Below are positions 23,201 to 34,584 of a DNA stretch of 64,000 nt, piece after piece. The first letter of the stretch is position 1. Each line of letters starts with the position of its first letter. The stretch is from Datura wrightii (taxonomy: Eukaryota > Streptophyta > Magnoliopsida > Solanales > Solanaceae). The notes beneath the pieces are model-generated. The model worked only from the letters and a program-made list of their open reading frames with translations. It made no database searches and was not told where the DNA came from. Where the stretch lies: NCBI GenBank assembly GCA_035772735.1, contig JASDFA010000010.1, forward strand, positions 34,721,501-34,785,500, in the 5' to 3' direction. A program made the translations under genes and the position numbers.

Positions 23201-25476
23201 TGTCATGACCCAAGCTAAGACCTTGGGCCGAGACGCGGAACCTAGAACAACGAATGGCTCCAAGTCGACCCATGACATGAACATAGCGGCTAAAGAGCAT
23301 ACATCAAACAGACGCTGAAAAACTAAACATAAATAAGCGAAGTTCTGAATACATAACAACATTATACGAAGTCAACACTCTATAGTACTGAAAGCCTATA
23401 TAATGTCTGATAAGACTCTAAACTATCTAATGTGCTTATAGGACAACACCTCCAACTCGCTCGCTAAAGACTGAAACTGAAATATCATAATCAAACTCTA
23501 AGATGAAGGTCCTCGGATGATGAGGACTCACCAACAGTGTGAACTCAGTTGGACTGAGGGGAAACTAAACTAACAGTGGAACTTAGTTTGAGCGTCTAAA
23601 CCTGTATCATGAAATGATATAGCATAAAGTATGCGGTTAGTACTTGAAATGTACTGTGTATGTAAGGTAAGTAAAATAGATTAAGTATAACTTAAATCTT
23701 GCACATAACATAAATCATAAGATCCTGAGAGTAAGGGCTGCATGTTGATATCTGAAAACATGTATAATTATAAATTGAATTTCATATCTAAATAGAATGT
23801 CCAAAACTGAAATTAGTCATATGGCTTGCCATAGATGAAATCATGTGTAAAAGCTTATAAACTGAACATTGGGTCAAAACTGCTGAAAACATAATATCAT
23901 ATGTCATAAAAATACATAACTGAAATCATGAGGAACAATGAGAGACTCATCATATAACAGACACCATTATGATAGAGCTTATTTGATGGCCCAACAATCA
24001 CACTCAAGTGGGCAGAGTTTTCCAAAATCTTGTCGGGGCTAATGACGCTACCAGGATATCGATATCAAGCTGAAAGCCCCTTGCGGGCAGGGAAACTCTC
24101 TTGAGAGCCCCAAATATACATATATAAACCTACCTTGGTGCACAGTTTTGAGCCCCGGGGAACCTTGGAACCCCAAACCTACTCGGTGCTATACACTGCT
24201 CCCGAAAACATGCATAGTGTTGTCCATCATTTTTCAATGAAGCTGAAACCATTATTTTTCAACGAAGTAGATAATGTAATTACATGCATAGTCTGAAATC
24301 TGAATATGGGGAGTCATACCACCAAACATACCATAAGATGAAAATAGGGAGTATCACTCCTAACCATATGTAAGCTGATATTATCAAACTAGACTAAATC
24401 ATGAAAACATACTTAACATGTGTGGGCTTGACCTAATCTTAAAATCTTTCATATTTGAAATAGACTTCATAAGTAAATTCATGAATTGATACATGGGTAA
24501 TTTGTAAACATTCAATCATGCTTGATATCTCATCATACTTGAAATCATTAACTTTACATTTCATGAAACTTGCATAATTGGGCATAATTTGCTAAAACTT
24601 TAAATCATGTGTTTTTAATCAATTAGTATATAAACTCTACCCATGAATCTTAAAACATGCTTTGAAACATGAAGGGAATTGACCCATAACTATATCATTG
24701 AGAATTTCAAGAAATTGGGTTAAAATCCCATAAGATCATACACTTGAATTAATACTTGAATTCATAAACTTGAGGATAAATTTGGGCATGAGAGTGAAAG
24801 AAAACTCTCATTCATAGCCCTACATACCTGGGTAAATTGAGACTACACTTGACCTTGAAAGCCCAAGAGATTTGGAGAACAACTTTAAGAATTCTAGACT
24901 TGATCTTCAATGGGAAATTCCCAAACTTTCATGCATGGGAGCCTATGGCATTAGAATAGGTTAAACCCCTTAAAAACCCTCTTTTCAGAGCTTAAAATGG
25001 CGTAGTATAGGACTCAGGAGCTTAGTATTTACGAAAATTCCCTTAATGAATTCACAGGAAAAACTGAACTGCCAACTATCATGACTCATACCATGAGTCA
25101 TAATCCTCTCACGACTCGTGGTTAGCTCACGTAACCAACCATTCAACTTGAACACCCTCTAAAGATTTCCATGACTTGTACCACGACCTATAGCTCCATC
25201 CTACGAGTCATTCCATTACCCGCATGATCAATCACCTGGTAATTCGAGGAATGAATACTACTCCTGACCACGGGTCGTACCCACACACTACGAGTCATAG
25301 TGGGAACTCATGGTCTAGGAAACAAATTCTTTGATTGGAACAATAGGTCATTTTACGACCCATACAAACTACCTACAACTCATAGTTTTAGTCGTACTAA
25401 AGAAAATTTTACAACTTTTTCTGCTGACCACATTTCCAATCCCAGATCTAGTCTTAGGAACTTTCGGGATATTATA
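23201..25476 (-). repeat. Solo LTR S (Tekay-like, B family)
   Basis: On the + strand it starts TGTCATGACCC and ends near gatattata; the expected LTR-start TG has become TA. It is flanked by perfect copies of gatat at 23196-23200 and 25477-25481. No internal region is present, so it is a recombination product of a full element. It contains the reverse of the B-family landmarks, including the palindromic array at 25080-25410. It sits in the 5' LTR of D. Short reading frames here have no recognisable product. Confidence 0.9.
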
Positions 25477-26421
25477 GATATGTCATAGGGAGAGGCACGT
25501 AGAACAATGCAATCCAAGCATGACAGCATTCCAATTCCAATTCTACTAGGAACAAAAGCTTCAAAACCCAATTCCAATCCAAAAAGGAATGATACAGGCT
25601 TAATCTACTATTATAAATACCCTTTCATCCCATGTTTTAGGCATGCCACCTTGGTCCAACAAAGAATTTGTGTAATAAATTCATCAAGTTGTTGTGACTC
25701 AATTTAGCTTTGGACATTTGTTAAACAAATTTATATTAAATCAAGTATTTCATTATGAATTCTTCCACAACTTTTAGTTTTCTTCTGATAAACATGAGCG
25801 GCTAAATCTCTTAAGCTAGGGTTGTGGGAATTATGATGGATTAACAAATGTTGGTAAAATAAAATAGTGTTTCTCAAATGGTGAATTGGGTGTATTGTAA
25901 TTCTTTTAATCTTAATGCTTAATTGCATGTATCTTCAACTTGCCTGACCAAGGAGGTTAGAATAATAATAGAAATTTTAGGCAACCAATGCTCATCTAAG
26001 TTAATTTGAGATCTAACTAAGGATAGTTAAGTCAAGACTTATGAAGAGGAAAAAATATACACACTTAAAGTCCGAGAGGATTTAAGTGAAATTCATATAT
26101 GTAGGTCGAGAGACATTAGGTAAACTTGATCATCAGTTTGACACAAAATTCACCCGAATTGATCACTAATAAAAACCTACTAAGTTATGAAATCATGGAG
26201 AACACAATCCTAGTTTTGTCTTGATAATTTGATTTCAACTCCATTAGCGTAAGCATTATTTCTTATTTTTATATTGATTACAAGTTATTTTTATCATAAT
26301 TAACACATTATTTCTTCCTTATTTCCTTTGGAATCGATCCCAACCTATGTTGGGTTACTATATTTGACAGCAACTGCTTTAGGTTTCAATTATGAGGTGT
26401 AATTTGGCCGTGACCAAATTT

Positions 26422-26439
26422 TGGTGCCATTTTCGAGGA
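26422..26439 (+). promoter_or_regulatory. Decayed Asp-tRNA primer site (element D)
   Basis: tggtgccattttcgagga matches the canonical site at most positions; the differences are nearly all C/T or G/A changes. It lies a few bases after the inferred LTR end. Confidence 0.65.
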
Positions 26440-26540
26440 ATATGATGTTGAAATAGTTAATTGGTGTCTAATATTAACTTTTAATCTTTATTTCATGAGT
26501 TACATTTTTGTTTGTGTTTATGCTTGAGCCATCACAGGAC

Positions 26541-26997
26541 ATGGAAGATCAAGGCCGACCATTCAACCTTGCTAGATGGGAAGGATTGTGAAAGAACAGT
26601 GAACTCAAGCCTTACAAAGGGCTGAAAGGGATCAATAAAATTGGCAGGCTAAGAGATATGATATTTACAGAGAGCATATTGATGTAGATGAGGTTAACAT
26701 CACTAGAAAATTAGTACCAACCATGCTACCAGTGAATGCTAAATTCAACATCACTAGTACTATGATTCAGTTATTGAACATGAAAGGGTTATTTAAAGGA
26801 CTGAATGGAGAGAATCCCAATCAATATTTGATCAATTTCATTGGAATATGCAATGAGTATAAGGTACTAGGGGTGACACAAGAGGCTATTAGGCTTAGGT
26901 TGTTCCTATTCTCCCTAAATAGGGAAATTACGGTATGGCTAAATAAGCTTCTAGATGAATCTATTACTATTTGGGGAATTGGCTATAGCTTTTTTAT
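26541..26997 (+). pseudogene. gag of element D, truncated by insertion of E
   Basis: A candidate ATG lies at 26541. After a stop and a frame change, the recognisable Athila-type Gag runs from 26723. It includes KFNITSTMIQLLNMKGLFKG and a segment comparable to the LRLFLFSLNREITVWLN region of other Gag proteins, up to TIWGIGYSFFI. It is cut at 26997 by the LTR of E. The rest of D is not identifiable in the window. Confidence 0.75.
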
Positions 26998-28162
26998 TTC
27001 ACCAATCTCACATGTAAGTGTACGTAGTTGTCAAGTAATATAGTACGGTGATGTCCAGATATCGTACCCACAGAGACTTATCAGATTCATTGTGTCATTT
27101 GAATTCTTATTCAAAAAAAATTGAAGTAAATTTGGAAAGAGTTTTGTGAGTACATTCTATTAAAACATGAAATGTAAATCAAATTTAATAAAAGGAATTC
27201 GTTTGCGAGAGATTTGTGATTCAAATGATGATTAAGATCCAGGGTCTTGGCACTATAGCTTTCAGGTTGAGTTTTAGGGTTCAAATACACTATATTAAAT
27301 CTTTGAAAGACTTTTAGTTTTAAGTTACAAACTCATTTCTCAACTTATTCTCCCGAATAGTCAAGAACTATTTCACGAACTCTTATACCTATATCCCTAT
27401 GGTTGCGGGAAAAATGTGATACAATAATTGAAGATACTTGATTCAACTATGTAGGTTTGCAGGGTATATCCCTATCCACAACAATGAAGTCAATCCCGCC
27501 AAATCGTGACAAAGAATTGAAATCTTTTGTATGCTTCTTTTAACCCTCACTTGTTCCCTCTTCTGAGTTCAACCAATTTGCCAATAGATTATATTCGAAA
27601 GGTGATCAATATAACAGATAAACATTAAATCAAGTCACCCATCTTACCTGACTTGGCTTAAATTTCTTCTGAAGTTTGGCTTCTGGTGTGCTACTTCTAC
27701 CATTTGACCAAGGTGTTAGTCAAAATTCTGTAGTTCAGGTGTTGGTGCGCCACTTTTCTCAATTCACCAGAGTGGTAGAGAATTTTGCCAAGTTTGGTTC
27801 CTTTCTGGCGCGCCACTTCCCTCAATTCATCAGAGTGTTGATCAAAACTCTTCTAAAGTTCAATGTCTGGCATGCCATATTAGTCCTATCACCAACTTCA
27901 AATTTTTTTTGATGTTTGGTGGCTGGCGCTCCACTTCTCCCGGTTCACCAGACCAAGATTTCCTTGAATTCTTATTTTTTCAAACCTTGCACCTTTTTTT
28001 GAGTATTTTTCCATGTGTTACCTTCCAAAATAATCTAGAAACATCTATTAGATCTTTCGACAAATACTTTCAGGAAACTTTTCTTTTTATAAGGATAATC
28101 TTCTCAAAACATGATAAAAGATGGGTCAAATCTGAAAAATGGGCGTAAGAATACTCCCAACA
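26998..28162 (-). repeat. 3' LTR of element E
   Basis: On the minus strand it begins TGTTGGGAGTATTC after the polypurine tract and ends near 26998 with a worn terminus. The left limit is placed by alignment with the 5' stub at 34541. It contains about five sub-repeats with a tggcgcgccac core (27680-27945), unlike the modules of C and K. The open stretches here show no known protein. Confidence 0.75.
27676..27960 (-). repeat. 'TGGCGCGCCA' sub-repeats in the LTR of E
   Basis: Copies near 27683, 27742, 27807, 27868 and 27923 share ctggyryrccac followed by ttctc and caccaga. Some cores are perfect palindromes (ggcgcgcc). Related short motifs recur before ORF3 at about 31830-31980. Confidence 0.55.
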
Positions 28163-29514
28163 TTACCGCCCCACACTTACACCATTGTTCGTCCCTGAAC
28201 AATCCTTACACTCATTCAATAAAAACATCTTTTCACACCATCTATCACCTCTACCAATTCTCACTTAAGATCACAAGGACTTTTTTTGGTTTTAATGTCG
28301 GCTAAGGGACGGGTAGAAATTATTCCATCAATAGTGGCTACCAGTCCTAAGAACAATAAGAAATGTTTTCACTTCATCCTTTGTCCTTTCTGCTTACCCC
28401 TTCTTTCACTAATCGTCTTTTCTTTTCTCATGCCCCTTTTTACACTACTTGGCTGCTAGTTTCTACTTATAAGATTAACAAAAATAATCAACTATTAAGA
28501 ATATTTCCTTTACGCTCCAGTAGCAAGTAAACATTTTATTCTGTGGGCACCCCTCATTCCTATTTTCTCATCTTTCCATCCATGCTTTTTTTCTTTCCTT
28601 TCTACTAACATTGTTACACCGGTTGAACCTTCATCCTTAAATATTAAAGTGCATTAGAATGTGTTTGGATCAAAATTCTAGAGGTTACACAACAAAACAG
28701 ATAGGCTTCTTTTGCGGCTAAGAAAAAAATATAGTTACAACTCAATGGGGTTGACTAGGGATAATGTTAAAGGAGGTACAAAAATAGTGAACCAACATAG
28801 GTCTATCAAAGAAATGCCTTAATTGTATCATACCTCTTTAACGAATAGCTATCATGCACACATGTTATACAAGTTCTAGATGTTACCCTATGTATAAAAC
28901 ATAATAATTTCATGCTTACCCCTTATGGCATAATGATATGAGTTAGTTTCTTATGGCCACATATCCACAGAATCATATTAAATGATTTTGCTATCAAGTC
29001 CAATTTTCCATCATGAGTCAAGTTAAAGAACCTATGTGTTTCTCATGGAATTTTAACATCTCACGCATTCAAGATGAACAATTCATGCTTCTAGCATATC
29101 TCATAAGTAGAATGTCAAGAGCATACCAGTTGTTATTTTTTACTCTAAAATAAAAAATAAACAAATGTGACTAATTTTTCTTTAAGACGGTCGTCATCCA
29201 TCCATTATCAGGACCATCCACTACGCCTATCACAGACTCTAAAAAGAAATTCTAACTCTCAATAAACCAACAAACTAACCAGAGACGAACAAACACATAA
29301 CATAGTATTTTTCAAGACTATCCACTTACTAGCTATTACAAATCAAGCTAACTAACATAAAAAATATTCTAACAATTTCTACCACCTAACTCTAATAATT
29401 TAGCAAAGATAGAATACAAGGAAATCAATTTCCTACACCTACTTAAACAGTGCACTATCCCTAGTGCACAAATATATCATAACAAGTAGGGAGAGAAAAG
29501 AACTTCTTTGGCCT
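28163..29514 (-). other. 3' noncoding region of element E
   Basis: No coding potential is seen. The polypurine tract lies at 28163-28178 (aagtgtggggcgg on the minus strand). The hairpin TTGTTCAGGGACGAACAA is at 28185-28202 (minus strand; one mismatch at the loop edge). The conserved core GGATGGATGACGACCGTC lies within 29186-29204. A weaker match to the shared block of I and K is near 28810-28880. Confidence 0.7.
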
Positions 29515-30835
29515 TTAAGCATAACAATCATCATTGGGATTAAAATCATGATCATCAGCATCTTCTATTTTATCAACTAAAATTTCTCTAGTGGTGTAAT
29601 CATCCTTATCATCATCATCATCGTCATCAACTGCATCTGTCAACACTGTAGGATCATCATCATCTAGTGGCTCCTCAAATATCGGTTCCACCTAACACAT
29701 CATCATAGAACTGTCTATGAGTGGGTATCAGTCCTCTAATGCTGACATCTCCTCAGCAGTCATGGGTCTACCCCCAATCCTCAGCTGCAACTCAAACATC
29801 CCTAACAAACGACCTCTCCAACTGTTATCCCGAGCATTACACTCAGTTGGAGTGAGATCCGGGCTAACTATTATGCTTGGCTCCTTGACCTTTGTAACAT
29901 CAATCATCTTCCCTGCCAAGTGCCCATCTAGGGGTAGGTAAACGTCATCCTCCTCTTCCTCAATACCTATCTCCCTCAAGAATTGAGTTAACAAGTTGCT
30001 GTAACAACATTTCCAACGTCAATTGTCCCTAGACCGCCACATGTTGTCCTTAAGCATTTCTACAAATTTAACTGGAAACCCCTTCCTCAATATGTACATT
30101 AATACTACCCTCTATCTAGTGATCTCATTGGTATGTTTCCTTTGGACGAGTACAACACAGAGCAAATTAACCCATACTCTGGCCTCCTTAGTCAAGTATG
30201 TGAAAGAGAGGTTCGAATGAACACAAGACTCATTTTGTGCCCTCGGGAAGCTGAATGTTGTCCGCACAATGTGTGGTGGATGTCACGGTATAGGAGCTTC
30301 TCAAGAAATAAGAAATACATATTTGGGTCCACCACCGGCGTGCCAAGAAAAGCATTGAAGGACCTAACAGTGAAACGGACCACCTGAGGCCGCACCTTTA
30401 TCTTTGTGCTCTCTCCATATTAAGTGTTCCAATTAGCATAAAAATTCCTCACTAAAGTGAGGTTGCACTCCTCTATCTCAACAAATACATACCCCAGCGC
30501 TAACTCATGGACGACGTCACGAATGGTGGAGAACTCAAGTGCCAGACGACCTTTATTAATCTAATTCTCCGAGGCATATTTGGCTTCTTTTAGAGAATTG
30601 GACAAGTTTAGTCCATGCTCCTCCACAACCTTAGCTTCAAACCTCCTAGCAGGGGGTGCCTTACAAAATAATCAAACTTCCTTCCTGTGATGTCAGTATT
30701 CGTATTACATACACTAATGTAAGTGGAATCAATCACCTAAATGACAAAGGAACTCAGTGCAACTCCTTTTCTAAGCCTTTTTAATCCCTTGCTTGAGGTT
30801 GCTGCATTCTTGCCTTTGTTTGCACGTGAAGCCAT
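29515..30835 (-). pseudogene. ORF3 of element E, diverged and frameshifted
   Basis: The ATG at 30835 opens MASRANKGKN.., matching the start of ORF3 in K. Two later pieces align clearly: 30395-30192 (FTVRSFNAFLGT, then HTLCGQHSASRGHK) and 29994-29728 (IDVTKVKEP, then ELQLRIGGRPMTAEE). They are in different frames, so the gene is broken by several indels and stops. The C terminus is acidic, with a run of seven Asp, and stops at 29515. It shows that ORF3 is an old and retained component of this lineage; no membrane segment is seen. Confidence 0.75.
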
Positions 30836-32117
30836 AGCACCTGCCAATCAAAATCAATCCCAACACAAAATTAGTTCATGAACATCAAGGCTAGCTAAAT
30901 AGGTGTAAGAGACGCAAAACAACCCTACACTTAATTCGCTAGCATAATTGTGAGAATTTGTCCAATAGGGTACTCAGAAATCCCCTATTATCATGCCAAA
31001 TCTCATCACCCCAATTCATGCACAAGCTTTACACCACAACTCACATTCATAATTTAACCACACATTATTAATTTTTAATTCTTTCCATAAGAGTGCTTCA
31101 AATTAGCCACTCACCTCACTTCACTAATTCTTAATTCTCAATTCACAACAACTCAATTGTGGAAGTAGCCATAATATACACCCAAAACTAATTTCATTAT
31201 TTTCACTAACCTTTCACAGTAAGTTGGTATGAATTTTCAACAATCCACTATTTTCACAACTATACAATCATATTACTCAAGCAACTACTTCCTCCACAAA
31301 AGTACTCAAATTTCAAGAATTCCTTGAAAATCTCTACCACCCATTCACCGTATTTATTCACACCCACAACTTGAAACACAAAAATTCAACCAAAATAATG
31401 AACCTAATAAAGGATATAACATTATTATGGAAGAACCTATGATTTTGAAGCCATGAAAAACCCATATTATAAAGTACAAGATTCTTGCCTTACAATGGTG
31501 ATTTTGGATTTTTCTGATTTGGGAAAGAGAGCGTAATTGGAGAAAGGTTTCAAAATAAATACTAAGGGAAATAAGATATTTACTTACTTATGCTGAAGAA
31601 TCTTGCTTCACAAGCTTTGGAGAAAGAAAACAATTGGGGAGAATAGAAGGGAAAGTTATGACTAACTAGAGAGAGATAACTGCTTTTTTCTTTCTGTTGC
31701 CTTTTTTAAAGAGAAAAGATGAATGAGAAATGAAAATAAAGGGTATGCATGAGGGATTTATATTAATTTAGGGTTCTTGGGTGGGGTTTGACCCATGGAC
31801 TAAAATAAAGATTTTCACCCATCTTGCCTTTAGCGGGGTGCACCAGCCAATATGTCGGATACAAAGAAATTTTTTTCTTGTGTAACTGAGGCCTGTTGCA
31901 GTGCGCCAGCCACTATGCCCACTAGACAAAAAATTTCTTTGATTTTTGACAGCCGGCGCATCATGGCAGGTATTTCGACCCATATTTAAAAGAATTTCAT
32001 CTTTCTTTTTTCAACTTTGCTCCACAAATTCCCTGTTCATCTCTGCAAAATGGAAATGTATTACAAAGATGGGTTTCCTCCTACCAAGCTCCTTGTTTTA
32101 TGTCATAGCATGACATT
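30836..32117 (-). promoter_or_regulatory. Putative ORF3 promoter and leader intron (element E)
   Basis: This noncoding stretch lies upstream of ORF3 on the minus strand. Short gtgcgccagccac-like units at about 31830-31980 resemble the sub-repeats of this element's own LTR. A TATA-like motif (tataaat on the minus strand) is at 31756-31762. Candidate donors are at 31587 (gtaagta) and 31493 (gtaagg), and a good acceptor (gattggcag) is at 30841, six bases before the ATG. The arrangement parallels C and K with different motifs. Confidence 0.45.
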
Positions 32118-32135
32118 CATGGGTTGCCTCCCATG
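32118..32135 (-). other. Post-pol hairpin (element E)
   Basis: On the minus strand, CATGGGAGGCAACCCATG has a 6-bp stem and an AGGCAA loop, and is preceded by caggcgctg. Relative to C and K the third position of the stem changed on both sides (C-G to T-A). Confidence 0.78.
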
Positions 32136-32207
32136 CAGCGCCTGATTTAACATTGTGAAATGACACAAGACTTCTCACTCCTCCAACTAAGAGAGATGAT
32201 CAACTCC

Positions 32208-32717
32208 CTAGTTTCCCGGTGGGTCTTCATGTGATACATAATGCTCTAATGCCTTTGTAGATATTTCAGGCTCTACTACCGAGATGGTCTTTAACTCCTT
32301 ATATTGGGGTGGAAATAGTGCCATGCTGAATACATCAAATACTATTTCCTGACCATCCACTGTCATTGACATCTTCCATGACTTTACCCTTATAACTACA
32401 TCTGATGTAGCTAGGAATCCTCTCCCTAATAGAGTGGGCACTGCTTCATTAGTTGCATAGTAAAGGATGATAAAGTCCATCATAAAGATGAATGGTGCCA
32501 CTTTAATAAGCACGTCTTCAATATTATTGTGATGGTAAGTGATGGACTTGTCGGCCAACTGCAGCATCACTGTAGTTGGACGTGGCTCTCCTAACCACAA
32601 CATTCTGAATAATGATGCAGGTATGAGATTAATGCTTGCACCCATATCAAATAATGCTAAGCCAACCTCTCTACTTCTAATGATGACTGGAATAGTGAAG
32701 CTCCCAGGATCCTTCAA
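32208..32717 (-). pseudogene. Protease of element E
   Basis: A 169-residue open stretch begins KDPGSFTIPV and carries the aspartic protease motif in FDMGASINLIP. Downstream motifs are VMLQLADKSI and LLGRGFLA, the latter matching the LGRPFL of C and I with Pro replaced. The frame ends at 32208. What follows is the post-pol hairpin rather than RT, so RT and integrase were lost from this element or its lineage. It is probably the end of a gag-protease frame, upstream parts of which are broken. Enzyme activity is unlikely. Confidence 0.8.
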
Positions 32718-34409
32718 CTTCGACTGAATCTTATTTCGCGCCCAGGAACTGCACTCCTTTGTAAGAGCTACAATTCAAACTCTGTGAGCATTCTTTTATT
32801 AGCCATAATATTCTTATGATATTTGTCATACTTTGGGACCTCCTACAATAACTATACCAATGGTAGATTTACAATCACTTGCTTTAAGACGTCTATAAAT
32901 TTCTTGCATGTTGCATCCTCTTTCTGCTTCCTAAATCTCTGTGGTAATGGGGTAGGTGGTCTAATTTCCACTTCTTTTTGTTGTTACTGACTCGACTCAC
33001 CAACCTCTTTCTTTGACAATGCAACTTGATATGTCTCTACTTTATTGTCTTTGCGTATCACTTCAAACAATTCTTTCCCGCTACACAAAGAAAATATACT
33101 TACATTCTGTTTGGGGTTCTTCTCTATATTACTCGAAAGTGCCCCTTAAGGTCTAGATGTTTACTAAATTGCAAACTAGCCCACTTGTCTCACCAACTAT
33201 TGTATCAACATCTGCATCTCATTGACAATTTGATTCTGCTGAATCATCTATTACTTCAGGATTTCCTCTAATGAACTGCTAGGCTGTTGGCCCTAATTTC
33301 TCTAAAAGTTATTCGAGAGTCTTTGAAAGTTCTAATTTCCTCCCTTTGGGGGACTAGCTGCATACCTGTACCCCTAATTATAAGTATTCCCTTGAAATCC
33401 TCCACTGCAACCTTATTGTCCAACAAAATAGAATGATTCTGGGTTTAGTGGACAACATGAATAAACAAATTATTTTCTCCACATGCCTCATATGATGGTG
33501 GTGAATTCATAACTTGCTGAACCTGATTTACCAATGGTGTGGTCACTAACTAGTTGACCACATTCAACAACTGATTGATATCTGACTAATTTGTAGCCAC
33601 ACCTTTAACTTCAAGTTTCCCTAGAACCTTTGCTGCTACAAAACCTCGTCCTGCGTCCTAATAGTGTTGACTCCCAACTGACATGAGATTCAACAAAGCT
33701 TCTATCTTATCATAGCTTTTAGACAGAATCGATCCCTGTGCTTTAGCATCAAGTAGCATCTTAGAATCTTGCTTCAGTCCCTCTATAAAATTATGCCCAA
33801 CGATCTCCTTTTGCTGCATATGATGTGGGAAATCTTGCAGGTATCCCTTTTATCTCTCCCAGGATTGAGCCGAAGTTTCACCATCATGTTGAATAAGCCC
33901 TGATATCTTCATCTCAACTCCTTTGTTCCCCTCAAAGAAAAAAATCTATTTATGAACTTAATAGAAATAGCTTCCCAAGTGGTGATGGACCCTGCTGGCT
34001 CATTTTGAAGCCATTCTTTTGCCTCTCCAATCAATGAGAGCGGGAACAAAGTGAACTGAACATACTCATTAGAAATATTTTGGTAATGAAAATTCTCACT
34101 TAGTTCAACAAATGATATCAAATACCTATGGGGATCCTCATTCTGCTTGCCCTGATACTAAAAAGTGTTTTGAACCAACCACACGATTCCCTCCTTTAAT
34201 TCAGAGTTTCTAGTGATGGACAGCTTGATGATCGCTTTGAAAGAATTCTCCAAGTTTGGCCTAGAAAGGTTTAGTACTAGAATCCTCTTTTGGTTGTTGG
34301 TACGTTCTTTCTCATTATTCTTTGTCATTACTGCTAACCGATGAAATGTTCTCTTTGTTTCAAGATTAAAGTGAGCAAAGCGTTGTCCTTGAGATCGAGT
34401 AGTTGGCAT
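32718..34409 (-). pseudogene. gag of element E, broken
   Basis: The likely start is ATG at 34409 (MPTTRSQGQRFAHFN..), with a splice-acceptor-like tttcag about 20 nt upstream. The Gag core is clearest at 34121-33909, with the LFPLSLIGEAKEWLQNEPAG motif and SITTW. The rest to 32718 contains frameshifts and stops, a degenerate Cys-rich knuckle (about 33470) and a Gln/Pro-rich linker. It codes for the capsid protein of the same family as C and I. Confidence 0.75.
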
Positions 34410-34512
34410 AAACCGAATAAATAATACCCTGAAATATGCAACAACCAACAACCAACATAAAATATGAAATAGTGGAATAAATATTCCAAAAAAACAATTA
34501 ATCAATATTCAA

Positions 34513-34530
34513 GTCCCCGACAACGGTACA
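34513..34530 (-). promoter_or_regulatory. Asp-tRNA primer site (element E)
   Basis: On the minus strand tgtaccgttgtcggggac differs from the canonical site at few positions. It sits about 10 bp inside the 5' LTR stub (34541-34584). Confidence 0.8.
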
Positions 34531-34540
34531 AAAAACTTGA

Positions 34541-34584
34541 TGTCAAGCGCACATGCAAATGTATGTGTTCGTCAAGTAAAATAA
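34541..34584 (-). repeat. 5' LTR stub of element E
   Basis: Only the last 44 bp of the LTR remain. They align with 26998-27045. The rest is displaced by insertion of LTR F and is not found in the window. Confidence 0.7.

Larger units (their letters stand above)
10623..26416 (+). repeat. 5' LTR of element D, split by C and by solo LTR S
   Basis: The pieces are 10623-10638, 22910-23200 and 25477-26416. The first begins TGTAGGGCGTAC and, joined across C, resembles the LTR start of element E (TGTTGGGAGTAT, then a shared catgttttgagaa). A TATA box is at 25612-25618 and the end is near gtgacca at 26416, followed by a decayed Asp-tRNA primer site. The LTR is about 1.2 kb once the insertions are removed. 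C entered 16 bp from its start, and S entered about 300 bp in. The exact start is inferred from similarity only. Confidence 0.65.
26998..34584 (-). mobile_element. Element E, Athila-like element lacking RT and integrase
   Basis: Read on the minus strand the order is a 5' LTR stub, a decayed Asp-tRNA primer site, gag, protease, post-pol hairpin, putative ORF3 promoter, ORF3, 3' noncoding region and 3' LTR. There is no RT, RNase H or integrase between the protease and ORF3. It is inserted in the gag of D (left flank ttatt). Its 5' LTR is interrupted after 44 bp by the Tekay-like LTR F. It is diverged from C, I and K. Confidence 0.8.

Noticed and set aside
23061..23362. Reading frames of 66-79 codons at the left end of solo LTR S
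   Set aside because: They are antisense to conserved LTR terminal sequence and have no counterpart in sibling LTRs B, F and H that I could recognise.
27676..28305. Possible small proteins of 64-79 codons in and after the LTR of E
   Set aside because: They lie within LTR sub-repeats and noncoding sequence, low-complexity and without recognisable motifs.
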